Below, piece after piece: positions 1 to 5,949 of a stretch of DNA of 6,505 nucleotides. The notes beneath the pieces are model-generated. The model saw nothing but the letters and a program-made list of their open reading frames with translations. It ran no database searches and was not told the DNA's origin. Position 1 is the first letter of the stretch; each line of letters starts with the position of its first letter. Position numbers and translations under genes: made by a program. This stretch comes from DASWTL01 sp036405495 (GTDB lineage Bacteria > Bacteroidota > Bacteroidia > Sphingobacteriales > Sphingobacteriaceae), in NCBI GenBank assembly GCA_036405495.1, contig DASWXL010000098.1:1-6505 (forward strand), given 5' to 3'.

Positions 1-920
1 AGATAGTCGCGAACGTTCCGCCCTGTTTCAAGTTCATATTTATTAGTATTCACCAGGATAAGGTCCCTTGCCCTGGCATTGAAAGCGGTTATGTTGAATT
101 CCTGGTCGGCTAATAAATAGCCTTCTGTTGAACTCTCGAAAACAGCGTTGAGGTTCGATTCCGTTTGCCGGATCTTATTTTCACTTTGCCAGTGATCGAT
201 CAGTATCCCTAAAAGCTTCGCCAGCAGTTTAACTAACCTTTCTTCTTCAGGTAGAAATACCCTCCCTTTAGTTTCCGGAACTTCAGCAAGGCAACAAACT
301 TCTAAACTGCCGAGATACTTGTTTGCAGTGATTATATCTTCCTGCAGCTGCCACTGTGTGGGCCAGAAGTCGTCTGTGACGAATTCGTCCATGTTGTTAA
401 GCCTGACACGAACACCTGTTGCTTCGGGAAACTGCCAGCCTTTCCGGATTGCATTTAACGAATGGTCGAGGGCGGTTCGTAAGTCAGTGTTTTTAAAGAA
501 GGCATCGATGACATTAGCTATTGAAAGCTGTTCTTTTACTCGCTCGTTGAGATCGTAAGCTATGTTCGTGGCCGGCGTAACAGGAACCAGAGACCAGATA
601 TAGCGGAACTCAATACCCTGAAAACACGAGTCAGCATTAAGCTCCGTGTAAATCTTTTTTCCTTCACTGCCAACGATCCACTGCCTGGAATGCTGAGAAT
701 GGATCGTCATGAACTCGCGGAATGACAGCTTACCGGTTTTTCCTTTTAACGGGGATATATTGATGAAGTCGCAAAGATTTGGTGCCTGCGACCCGCTGCT
801 GCTGTAGCCGAGCAGTGCTGTTGCCTGCCGGTTCATGAATTTGATCGCCCCCGATCTGTCTGTAATGACCATGGCTACAGGCGCTGCATCAAAAAACTCC
901 TTGTATTGTATGTGTGTCAT
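1..920 (-). CDS. PAS-GAF-PAS sensor protein, N-terminal part (C-terminus outside window)
   Basis: An open frame of 306 complete codons runs from an ATG at 918-920 to the window edge without a stop, so the protein is cut off at its C-terminal side. Residues about 5-115 form a PAS domain, opening with YKEFFDAAPVAMVITDRSG and followed by IKFMNRQATALLGYS. Residues about 140-245 resemble the GAF-like module of PAS kinases: a W...F.TDDFWPTQW stretch, then GSLEVCCLAEVPE and VFLPEEERLVKLLAKLLG. From about residue 254 a second PAS begins (ESNLNAVFESSTEGYLLADQEFNITAFNARA). There is no signal peptide or membrane segment, so it is cytoplasmic. The start is well placed because an in-frame TAA lies 9 bp upstream and the PAS domain begins at residue 5. 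In Bacteroidota such arrays usually end in a histidine kinase, but the output domain is not visible. A LuxR- or SpoIIE-type output remains possible. Confidence 0.85.
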   Translation of the reverse strand, partial: MTHIQYKEFFDAAPVAMVITDRSGAIKFMNRQATALLGYSSSGSQAPNLCDFINISPLKGKTGKLSFREFMTIHSQHSRQWIVGSEGKKIYTELNADSCFQGIEFRYIWSLVPVTPATNIAYDLNERVKEQLSIANVIDAFFKNTDLRTALDHSLNAIRKGWQFPEATGVRVRLNNMDEFVTDDFWPTQWQLQEDIITANKYLGSLEVCCLAEVPETKGRVFLPEEERLVKLLAKLLGILIDHWQSENKIRQTESNLNAVFESSTEGYLLADQEFNITAFNARARDLILVNTNKYELETGRNVRDY

Positions 921-963
921 CTGGCTTTTTTACCACTTTGCTGATACCTGCTGTGAGAATGAA

Positions 964-995
964 GTAATATACGTACGCTTTTCCGATATGACAAA
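964..995 (-). promoter_or_regulatory. Candidate Bacteroidota promoter for the PAS sensor gene
   Basis: On the minus strand a TTTG (995-992) is followed after exactly 20 bp by TATATTAC (971-964). This is a partial match to the Bacteroidota -33 TTTG / -7 TAnnTTTG pattern with the usual spacing. Transcription would begin near 957, leaving a leader of roughly 37 nt before the ATG at 920. The -7 box lacks the final TG, so this is only a suggestion. Confidence 0.3.
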
Positions 996-1021
996 ACAAG
1001 TGCCGCCCTGGCTTAAAACCC

Positions 1022-1078
1022 AAAAAAACCACCTGTGTAATATCGCCCGGCTGATTTTTTGATATGCTGGCAAAGTGG
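1022..1078 (-). terminator. Possible intrinsic terminator after the MFS gene
   Basis: Read on the minus strand just beyond the transporter stop, CCAC (1078-1075) can pair with GTGG (1032-1029), and inside it ATATC (1065-1061) with GATAT (1044-1040). A run of seven T follows immediately (1028-1022). The stem is interrupted and mostly short, so it is a weak terminator at best. Its position between two same-strand genes suits the separate candidate promoter for the PAS gene. Confidence 0.3.
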
Positions 1079-1082
1079 AGGG

Positions 1083-2249
1083 TTACGGTCGTTTCCGCAT
1101 TGCCAGTAACCCCAGGAAAGGCCCCGGCGCCAGGAACAAATAAAGGTAATGCGGATCAACCATGGGGCGCAGCAGGTTTATTACCTGGAGACTAACGATG
1201 GTTATCGAGAAACCGAGGCAGTTAACCATCGTTAAGGCTGTTCCTTTGAACTCAGCAGGAGCATGATGAGCTACCAGCGTGGAAAACTGCGGCGAGTCGG
1301 CAACAACAGCCATTGACCAGAAACCTAAAGCTCCTAAAAACAACATGAGCGGAAGCTGGAAGAGCACCGGCGAAAGCAGGCAACAGAGAAGGGATAAGAG
1401 CAGGGCTGCTTGTGCGGTTCGCCCGCTGCCGATCCTTTCGGCCAGATAACCACCAGCCACGCAGGCGGGAAATCCAGTGGCGATCAGCAAAAATGAGGTA
1501 AGCGGAACATTCAGGCTTATTGAGTTTACTTCCGAATGGCTTTCCGGATACATCCCTAAGATCACGGGAATAAAGGCCCAGAACGTATACAGTTCCCACA
1601 TGTGGCCGAAATAGCCAAAGGCTGCCGACCGGAAATCAGGTTTTTTAAAGATCCGCAACATCGCGGTCAGGTCGATCTTGCTCCCTGAGGTGCGGTGCGG
1701 CCCGTCCGGAACGAACAGAAATAGAAAAACTCCGCCGGCTGCTGCCAGCATCGAAGTAAAGACCACCACATATTTCCAGTTGAAAAGACCCGCCATTCCT
1801 TTTAGCAGGTGCGGAAAGGCAGTGCCGACCACCAGTGCGCCCACTAAGTATCCGAGGGCCTTACCCAGGCCCTTGTCATGGTGGTCGGAAGCTATTTTCA
1901 TTCCCACCGGATAAATTCCCGCAAGGCAAAAGCCGGTGAGAATTCTCAAAAACATCAGTGCTTGAAAGTTATCGGCAAGAAGGATCCCAAGATTAGATAG
2001 AGCACCAGCCAGTGCACAAGCGAAGAAAACCTTTGAGGGCGAATAGCGGTCGGCAATACTGACCAGGGCAAAAACCAGCGTTCCGGTTATGAAGCCGAAC
2101 TGCACGGCCGACGTAAGGTGCCCCAGCACGCCCGGTGATAACCCGAACCGCAAAAGGATATCGGATAAAATGGCGTTTCCGACGAACCAGAGTGAAGTGC
2201 AGGCAAATTGTGCTGCAACAATGCTGGTAAGTATCCTTTTCCGGCTCAA
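1083..2249 (-). CDS. MFS transporter, 12 transmembrane helices, TTG start
   Basis: A 388-residue inner-membrane protein of the major facilitator superfamily, about the usual family length. Hydrophobic segments fall near residues 6-28, 42-64, 72-92, 96-118, 130-150, 159-180, 208-232, 247-270, 278-296, 299-318, 335-358 and 367-385. The loop between helices 2 and 3 (SIADRYSPSKVF, about 64-75) is a degenerate form of the MFS loop motif GxxxDRxGRR. The middle loop (181-207) is basic, as expected on the cytoplasmic side. Helix 10-11 contains VVADSPQFSTLVAHHAP, a stretch I associate with an uncharacterised MFS subgroup, so the substrate is unknown. The first codon is TTG. An in-frame TAA lies 12 bp upstream and no ATG occurs in frame until about residue 99, inside helix 4, so TTG is the best available start and gives an intact helix 1. 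No Shine-Dalgarno sequence is seen. It lies downstream of the small hydrophobic frame and the GlxA regulator on the same strand. Confidence 0.9.
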   Translation of the reverse strand: MSRKRILTSIVAAQFACTSLWFVGNAILSDILLRFGLSPGVLGHLTSAVQFGFITGTLVFALVSIADRYSPSKVFFACALAGALSNLGILLADNFQALMFLRILTGFCLAGIYPVGMKIASDHHDKGLGKALGYLVGALVVGTAFPHLLKGMAGLFNWKYVVVFTSMLAAAGGVFLFLFVPDGPHRTSGSKIDLTAMLRIFKKPDFRSAAFGYFGHMWELYTFWAFIPVILGMYPESHSEVNSISLNVPLTSFLLIATGFPACVAGGYLAERIGSGRTAQAALLLSLLCCLLSPVLFQLPLMLFLGALGFWSMAVVADSPQFSTLVAHHAPAEFKGTALTMVNCLGFSITIVSLQVINLLRPMVDPHYLYLFLAPGPFLGLLAMRKRP

Positions 2250-2273
2250 AGATCTGTGTTAATGTTTTGAGAT

Positions 2274-2281
2274 CAAAGGTA
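2274..2281 (-). promoter_or_regulatory. Candidate -7 element for the MFS gene
   Basis: The minus strand reads TACCTTTG, a full match to TAnnTTTG, 25 bp ahead of the TTG start. Transcription would start near 2267 and give a leader of about 18 nt. No TTTG is present at the expected -33 position. Instead two copies of CTTATGCT (minus strand; 2288-2281 and 2308-2301) sit exactly 20 bp apart, the nearer one touching the -7 box. This could mean activator dependence. Confidence 0.4.
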
Positions 2282-2308
2282 GCATAAGTTCTCACTCATC
2301 AGCATAAG
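2281..2308 (-). repeat. Two CTTATGCT direct repeats, 20-bp period, upstream of the MFS promoter
   Basis: The octamer CTTATGCT (AGCATAAG on the plus strand) occurs at 2281-2288 and 2301-2308. Start-to-start distance is 20 bp, about two helical turns, which would put both copies on the same DNA face. They cover the -10 to -40 region of the candidate MFS promoter. An operator role is inference; the repeats could be chance and overlap the end of the 40-codon open frame. Confidence 0.3.
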
Positions 2309-2421
2309 AATACCAGACGATCCTGACCGATATGTGGAATAGTAAAAATCGTTGCAACGACCACAGGGAATATCAGGAATGAAGTGATAGCTGCGCTGAT
2401 GATACCCCTGAGAAATTTCAT
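2299..2421 (-). CDS. Candidate 40-aa single-helix membrane peptide
   Basis: An ATG at 2419-2421 opens a frame of 40 codons ending in TGA at 2299-2301, too short for ordinary ORF calling. It begins MKFLRGIISAAITSFL, continues with a hydrophobic stretch rich in V, I, F and T to about residue 28, and ends PHIGQDRLVFLC. One basic N-terminal segment followed by about 22 uncharged residues fits either a small inner-membrane peptide or a signal-anchor. It lies 25 bp after the stop of the GlxA regulator and 49 bp before the MFS gene, on the same strand, so it could be co-transcribed with either. No Shine-Dalgarno sequence is visible, but this is normal for this genome. I do not recognise a family. 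It could instead be a chance frame or the remnant of a longer membrane protein. Confidence 0.35.
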   Translation of the reverse strand: MKFLRGIISAAITSFLIFPVVVATIFTIPHIGQDRLVFLC

Positions 2422-2446
2422 CTTGAGACGGTTAAAAGTTTCTGCA

Positions 2447-3424
2447 TTACGCCTCCGTTGCCAGCCTTGCAAACTTATCCCGGTATTCGATCGGCGTAAG
2501 CCCGGTGATCTTTTTGAAGACGTCCCTGAAAGCTTTGGTATCGGTATAACCTACATCAAACATGGTTTCCGTCACATTCTTTCTTGATGCTTCAAAAAAA
2601 GCCTTGGCAGCTTCTATCCTCACCCGTTGTATATACTCCATGGGCGTATTGTTCGTGGCTTCTTTAAACCTTCTTTCAAATGTTCTGCGGCCCGTATTGA
2701 TCAGATCTGCCAAAGTTTCTATGGTTATTTTACCGGAATAGTTTTTTTCAATATAGTCCTGCACTTGTTTAATGCCGGCATCACCATGATTCCTTTGGCC
2801 TTTGAAGATTGCGAATTGTGATTGATTATCTCTCCCGATGTCCAGCGCAAAATATTTCGAGATCATTACCGCCGTTTCTCTGTCAGTAAACTTCTCGACC
2901 AGGTATAATATCAGATTCCACAAACTACTGGCCCCGCCGCTGCTGTAAATATTATCGTGCTCGGTTATAATTGCTCCGTCTTCGACCTGTACCTCTGGGT
3001 ATCTTTCTCTGAACTCACTGATATATGCCCAGTGAGTAGAGCATTTCTTGCCGTTCAGCAATCCGGTTTCGGCTAAAAGAAACGCCCCGACACATAAACT
3101 GGCAAGGCTTGAGCCTTCCTGGTGCAGCTTTCGGAAGTAAGGTATCGCTTCTGCATTGGCCTGTATTCCTTTTGCGGTATCACCAAATGTGGGTGGTATA
3201 ATAAGCAGGTCGGTTTTGGTTACATCTTTCAGCAACCTGTGTGTTTTAACGGTGTATTCTCCATTATTAGCCGGCACATACTCGTTCAACCCCACATATT
3301 CTACATTAAAAACGGGCTTTTTGCCAAATGCTGTCAAAAACTCATTGGCCGTATTGAAGGTTCTGAACGGTGGTGTCACGGCTTCGATCACACCGTACTC
3401 CGGTACAAAGACGGAAATTTGCAT
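2447..3424 (-). CDS. GlxA-family regulator: DJ-1/PfpI-like domain plus AraC HTH
   Basis: A 325-residue transcription regulator, typical length for the family. Residues 1-190 form a class I glutamine amidotransferase-like (DJ-1/PfpI) domain. The nucleophile-elbow region is SLASLCVGAFLLAETGLLNG with Cys111, followed by KCSTHW (127-132) and the SSGGASSLWNLILYLVE helix (161-177). In GlxA/FtrA-type regulators this domain is thought to be a ligand sensor rather than an enzyme. Residues about 216-318 form the AraC/XylS DNA-binding domain, with a first helix-turn-helix at 233-261 (ITIETLADLINTGRRTFERRF) and a second at 283-315 ending FKKITGLTPIEYR. The ATG at 3422-3424 begins directly with the first beta strand (MQISVFVPEYG), which supports it. 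It is divergent from the SRPBCC/DoxX cluster and is the natural candidate to control it. The ligand is unknown. Confidence 0.93.
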   Translation of the reverse strand: MQISVFVPEYGVIEAVTPPFRTFNTANEFLTAFGKKPVFNVEYVGLNEYVPANNGEYTVKTHRLLKDVTKTDLLIIPPTFGDTAKGIQANAEAIPYFRKLHQEGSSLASLCVGAFLLAETGLLNGKKCSTHWAYISEFRERYPEVQVEDGAIITEHDNIYSSGGASSLWNLILYLVEKFTDRETAVMISKYFALDIGRDNQSQFAIFKGQRNHGDAGIKQVQDYIEKNYSGKITIETLADLINTGRRTFERRFKEATNNTPMEYIQRVRIEAAKAFFEASRKNVTETMFDVGYTDTKAFRDVFKKITGLTPIEYRDKFARLATEA

Positions 3425-3510
3425 TGCAGTAATTTTTTATCGGTGATAAAGCCGTCACGATCATGGTGATTGCATATCAACCGGTTATATAAATCTAATA
3501 TAAGACAGCT

Positions 3511-3572
3511 TTGTCATAATCCCCCCCTAAAGTTGTCATTTTTCCAACGGTCAGAATCGGAGATCCTGTCAT
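3511..3572 (+). promoter_or_regulatory. Three TGTCAT-core direct repeats in the divergent promoter region
   Basis: TTGTCAT occurs at 3511-3517 and 3533-3539, and CTGTCAT at 3566-3572. The spacings are 22 and 33 bp, close to whole numbers of helical turns. The last copy runs into the candidate -7 box of the SRPBCC gene. The first copy is also half of an inverted pair, GACA (3504-3507) and TGTC (3512-3515). AraC-type proteins often bind same-face direct half-sites next to the promoter they activate, so these are candidate operators for the adjacent GlxA-type regulator. The functional role is inference. Confidence 0.35.
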
Positions 3573-3579
3573 ACTTTTG
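3572..3579 (+). promoter_or_regulatory. Candidate -7 element for the SRPBCC/DoxX cluster
   Basis: TACTTTTG is a full match to the Bacteroidota TAnnTTTG element, 35 bp ahead of the ATG at 3615. Predicted transcription starts near 3586, giving a roughly 29-nt A-rich leader. No TTTG is found 19-21 bp upstream, which fits a promoter that needs an activator. The nearby TGTCAT repeats could supply that site. Confidence 0.45.
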
Positions 3580-3614
3580 ATCTGTAGAAAGTAAACAACC
3601 AAAAATCAAAAACA

Positions 3615-4037
3615 ATGGAACAAGTAACAAGAATTAAAGTGGAGGCAACCGTAAATGCTCCGGTATCAAAAGTTTGGAAGGCCTGGAATACACCGGCCGA
3701 CATTATGCAGTGGAATACTCCCGACCCCAGCTGGCATACCCCGAGCAGCGAGAACGACCTGAGAGTTGGCGGCTCGTTCAAAAACAGAATGGAAGCCAGG
3801 GACGGCAGCTTCGGTTTTGACTTTGAAGGAACCTATGACCAGGTGGAACTGCACAAGGAAATTACTTACACCATGAGCGATGGAAGAAAGGCTACAACGC
3901 TGTTTACAGAGCAGGATGGTAAGACCAATATTGAAACCACTTTCGATGCGGAAACCGAGAACGACCCCGAATTCCAGAAACAGGGATGGCAGGCCATCCT
4001 CAACAACTTTATAAAATATGTTGAATCAACCAATTAA
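3615..4037 (+). CDS. AHSA1-like SRPBCC domain protein (first of two)
   Basis: A 140-residue single-domain protein of the START/Bet v1-like superfamily, AHSA1 (Hsp90 ATPase activator homologue) type. It shows the family order: N-terminal strand (VTRIKVEATVNAP), helix with VWKAWNTPADIMQWN (20-34), the DLRVGGSFKNRM turn and strand (48-59), the FDFEGTYDQVE strand (68-78), and a long C-terminal helix after FQKQGWQAILNNFIKYV (120-136). These folds enclose a hydrophobic cavity that binds small ligands. Despite the family name, stand-alone bacterial members are not shown to act on Hsp90. It is cytoplasmic, with no signal peptide. It is the first gene of the rightward cluster, 22 bp before the DoxX-like gene and divergent from the GlxA regulator. 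No catalytic role can be read from the sequence. Confidence 0.9.
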   Translation: MEQVTRIKVEATVNAPVSKVWKAWNTPADIMQWNTPDPSWHTPSSENDLRVGGSFKNRMEARDGSFGFDFEGTYDQVELHKEITYTMSDGRKATTLFTEQDGKTNIETTFDAETENDPEFQKQGWQAILNNFIKYVESTN

Positions 4038-4059
4038 CAACTATTAGATATTTAATGAT

Positions 4060-4485
4060 ATGAAAAAGGATAAAATGATCTTCCTGCTGGCAACTGCTGT
4101 CATCGTACTGTGGGAAGGGGTAATGCCGTTAAGCACCATTCTGTTTGCACCGGAGTATGTGAACGCGGGTACCAAACCACTGGGCTATCCTGATTATTTC
4201 GCTTATGCACTTATCATCTGTAAAGTACTCGGGGTATCGGCTATCTCCTGGCCTAAAGCACCGGCTAAAATGAAGGAATGGGCATATGCCGGGCTGACTT
4301 TCAATTTGATCTTCGCGTTCATCAGCCATGCGTTTGTAGACCAGAACATGGGTTATATGCTGATGCCGCTTGTGGTTTTGGGAATTCTTGCGATCTCATA
4401 CGTTTATAATAATAAGCTTCAGATTCATGCCAGAACTAATCATCAGGAGTACCGGCGGGAATTAAATGAACCGGCTTCAGCCTGA
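4060..4485 (+). CDS. DoxX-like four-helix membrane protein
   Basis: A 141-residue integral membrane protein with hydrophobic segments near residues 6-28, 45-65, 73-92 and 98-116 and a charged C-terminal tail (HARTNHQEYRRELNEPASA). The block KMKEWAYAGLTFNLIFAFISH (70-90), following a KVLGVSAI segment, is typical of the DoxX-like family. Members are common in Bacteroidota and are often found beside SRPBCC or AraC-type genes. Their biochemical role is generally unknown; related DoxX proteins have been linked to redox or sulfur metabolism, but this cannot be carried over here. It begins 22 bp after the first SRPBCC gene, so the two are very probably co-transcribed. The ATG at 4060 gives a short basic N-terminus (MKKDK) before helix 1, as expected. 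Confidence 0.85.
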   Translation: MKKDKMIFLLATAVIVLWEGVMPLSTILFAPEYVNAGTKPLGYPDYFAYALIICKVLGVSAISWPKAPAKMKEWAYAGLTFNLIFAFISHAFVDQNMGYMLMPLVVLGILAISYVYNNKLQIHARTNHQEYRRELNEPASA

Positions 4486-4591
4486 AGGGTTGAATAAGAA
4501 TTATGGCCATCGGGTAAAGGCTTCCCGAAACAGGTACCTGAAAAAAAGGGCACGGGCATAAAAAATAAGTAACCGATCAAATTTCAATAAA

Positions 4592-5041
4592 ATGGCAACT
4601 AACAGTGTTTCATTACACAGGGTAATCAAGGCAAGTCCGGAAAAGGTATTCCGGGCATTTTCAGACCCTGTAGCGCATTCCACCTGGCTCCCGCCCTATG
4701 GTTTTGTCTGCACCGTACAGCAAATGGATTTTAAGGTAGGTGGTAAGTTCAGAATGACCTTTATTAATTTCAGCACGGGAAACGGACATTCTTTTGGCGG
4801 GGAGTATCTAGAGATAAGAACGAATGAGCTAATCCGGTACGCCGATCGGTTTGACGACCCGAATTTACCGGGTGAGATCACGACAACCGTCCAGCTGACC
4901 CGGGTTTCGGTCGGCACCGAGATCAAGGTGTTTCAAGAAGGAATTCCTGAGGCTATCCCCGCAGAAATGTGCTATTTGGGATGGCAGGAGTCTCTGGATA
5001 AATTGATCAGACTTGTAGAGCCTGAAATTCCGGATGCCTGA
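4592..5041 (+). CDS. AHSA1-like SRPBCC domain protein (second)
   Basis: A 149-residue cytoplasmic protein with the same fold as the gene at 3615, but clearly divergent in sequence. Visible elements are the N-terminal strand SVSLHRVIKASPEKVFRAFSDP (5-26), the conserved W at 32 in HSTWLPPYGF, DFKVGGKFRMTF (46-57), HSFGGEYLEI (66-75), and the terminal helix starting GWQESLDKLIRLVE (130-143). Such proteins are often annotated as polyketide cyclase, SRPBCC or ATPase, yet most have no demonstrated activity. It follows the DoxX-like gene after 106 bp, enough for a separate promoter although no good TAnnTTTG match is seen there. It precedes the VOC gene by only 11 bp, so those two form one transcription unit. 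Confidence 0.9.
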   Translation: MATNSVSLHRVIKASPEKVFRAFSDPVAHSTWLPPYGFVCTVQQMDFKVGGKFRMTFINFSTGNGHSFGGEYLEIRTNELIRYADRFDDPNLPGEITTTVQLTRVSVGTEIKVFQEGIPEAIPAEMCYLGWQESLDKLIRLVEPEIPDA

Positions 5042-5052
5042 TATGTTCTGTT

Positions 5053-5454
5053 ATGGCTGACCATCATCATAACCGATCAAAAGGTGCGGTTTTTATCACA
5101 TTTTCGGGGAATTGCAAAAAGGCCCTCACCTTTTACCAGACCTGCTTTGGGGGCACCTTGCAATTCGAAACTTTTGAACAGAAGCTGCAGGGCTATACAG
5201 AAATGCCTGTAGTCAGCGGGTCGCTGGTTTCTGATAGTATCACTATTCATGGCTCTGACCTGGTACACAACGAAGGACGGGTACTCGGAAATTACATGTC
5301 TATTTTTCTGCATTGTACCGATGTTTACGACAGAAAGGAACTTATCGGAAAACTGGAGGTCAATAAAAACAAGCCCTTCTTTACGAACCATGATGACCGA
5401 AAGCTGATCGAGATAACCGATGCTTTTGATGTCCGGTGGATATTGGGAGTTTAG
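5053..5454 (+). CDS. VOC superfamily protein, PhnB-like
   Basis: A 133-residue protein of the vicinal oxygen chelate superfamily, PhnB/3-demethylubiquinone methyltransferase-like group. The opening FITFSGNCKKALTFYQTCFGGTLQFETF (14-41) is the family signature: first strand, the helix with FY, and the GG turn. The second half ends ITDAFDVRWILGV (121-133), matching the usual terminal strand (D.FGV.W). The segment normally carrying a histidine just before the fourth strand of the first module reads MPVVSGSLVSDS (51-62) with no His, so metal binding may be lost. The N-terminus has three consecutive histidines (MADHHHNRSK) ahead of the fold. The start at 5053, 11 bp after the second SRPBCC stop, is preferred because it keeps the full first strand. 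A role cannot be assigned; relatives include enzymes, antibiotic-binding proteins and non-enzymatic members. Confidence 0.85.
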   Translation: MADHHHNRSKGAVFITFSGNCKKALTFYQTCFGGTLQFETFEQKLQGYTEMPVVSGSLVSDSITIHGSDLVHNEGRVLGNYMSIFLHCTDVYDRKELIGKLEVNKNKPFFTNHDDRKLIEITDAFDVRWILGV

Positions 5455-5458
5455 GGTC

Positions 5459-5490
5459 TTGCCAAATTGTAAAAAGAAAGATTACATTTA
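5459..5490 (+). promoter_or_regulatory. Possible promoter for the DUF1801 gene
   Basis: TTG at 5459-5461 is followed after 21 bp by TACATTTA (5483-5490), one base short of TAnnTTTG. Spacing agrees with Bacteroidota promoters, and transcription would start near 5497, 19 nt before the ATG at 5516. It would make the DUF1801 gene independent of the VOC gene 61 bp upstream, though read-through is equally possible. Confidence 0.3.
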
Positions 5491-5515
5491 GCCGTGACTT
5501 CAGGTTACGCGACTT

Positions 5516-5947
5516 ATGGCAGAACTAAAAACCAAACAAACCAATGCAGACGTGCATGACTTCATCATTTCGTTTACTGATTCTGAACAAAAGCAGCGCG
5601 ATAGTTTTGAGCTATTGAAGCTGATGCAGGACTTTACCGGCTATGAACCGAAGATGTGGGGTCCGTCCATGATCGGATTTGGTAGCTATCACTATAAATC
5701 GGAAAGAAGCCGCCAGGAAGGCGACTGGCCACTCATTGCCTTTTCTCCCCGGAAAGCTGCCATATCACTATATACGTTTACCGGATTGAAAGAACACGAG
5801 TACCTACTGGAAGATCTCGGCAAGTTCAAAATGGGAAAGGCCTGTATTTACGTCAAAAAGCTTACCGACATCGACACGGAAGCATTGAAGAGAATGATGG
5901 CGAAAACCATTGAATACCTGCAGGCAAGGTACGGGAAGAGTCAGTAA
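5516..5947 (+). CDS. DUF1801 domain protein
   Basis: A 143-residue cytoplasmic protein with the complete DUF1801 domain. Key blocks are DVHDFIISFTDSEQKQRDSFELLKLM (12-37), YEPKMWGPSMIGFGSYHYKSE (43-63), DWPLIAFSPRKAAISLYTF (70-88), the CIYVKKLTDID segment (110-120), and a final helix TEALKRMMAKTIEYLQ (121-136). The W at 48, G54-F55-G56 and the FSPRK motif at 76-80 are the family's most constant residues. The family includes the B. subtilis frataxin-like protein Fra (YdhG), implicated in iron delivery, but most members including this subgroup have no known function. It follows the VOC gene by 61 bp on the same strand and meets the next gene tail to tail with 2 bp between stop codons. Confidence 0.9.
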   Translation: MAELKTKQTNADVHDFIISFTDSEQKQRDSFELLKLMQDFTGYEPKMWGPSMIGFGSYHYKSERSRQEGDWPLIAFSPRKAAISLYTFTGLKEHEYLLEDLGKFKMGKACIYVKKLTDIDTEALKRMMAKTIEYLQARYGKSQ

Positions 5948-5949
5948 TT

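Noticed and set aside
319..1062. Plus-strand frames of 79 and 75 codons at 319-558 and 835-1062
   Set aside because: Both lie over or partly over the minus-strand PAS-GAF-PAS gene, which has clear domain motifs. Their own translations are cysteine- and serine-rich and show no recognisable pattern.
1993..2295. Minus-strand 100-codon frame starting at GTG 2295, as an alternative N-terminus for the transporter
   Set aside because: It is in a different frame from the MFS protein, runs through it in parallel without membrane-protein character, and the MFS frame keeps a complete helix 1 from the TTG.
2349..2360. Perfect 12-bp palindrome TCGTTGCAACGA
   Set aside because: It falls inside the 40-codon frame, and one or two 12-bp palindromes are expected by chance in a window of this size. 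There is no second copy.
3521..3527. Run of seven C in the divergent intergenic region, as a possible phase-variation tract
   Set aside because: Seven bases is short for slipped-strand switching, and it is not placed between promoter elements of either gene.
4475..4487. CTTCAG-C-CTGAAG inverted repeat spanning the DoxX stop codon
   Set aside because: The one-base centre cannot form a hairpin loop without opening base pairs, and no T-run follows.
4531..4547. CAGGTACCTG palindrome followed by seven A, between the DoxX and second SRPBCC genes
   Set aside because: As an RNA hairpin it has only a 3-bp stem with a 4-nt loop and no T-run on the plus strand, so it does not make a terminator. Ten-base palindromes are common by chance.
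4570..5081. TAACCGATCAAA repeated exactly 500 bp apart (4570-4581 and 5070-5081)
   Set aside because: About one exact 12-base repeat is expected by chance in 6.5 kb. One copy is intergenic and the other is inside the VOC coding sequence, with no flanking similarity.
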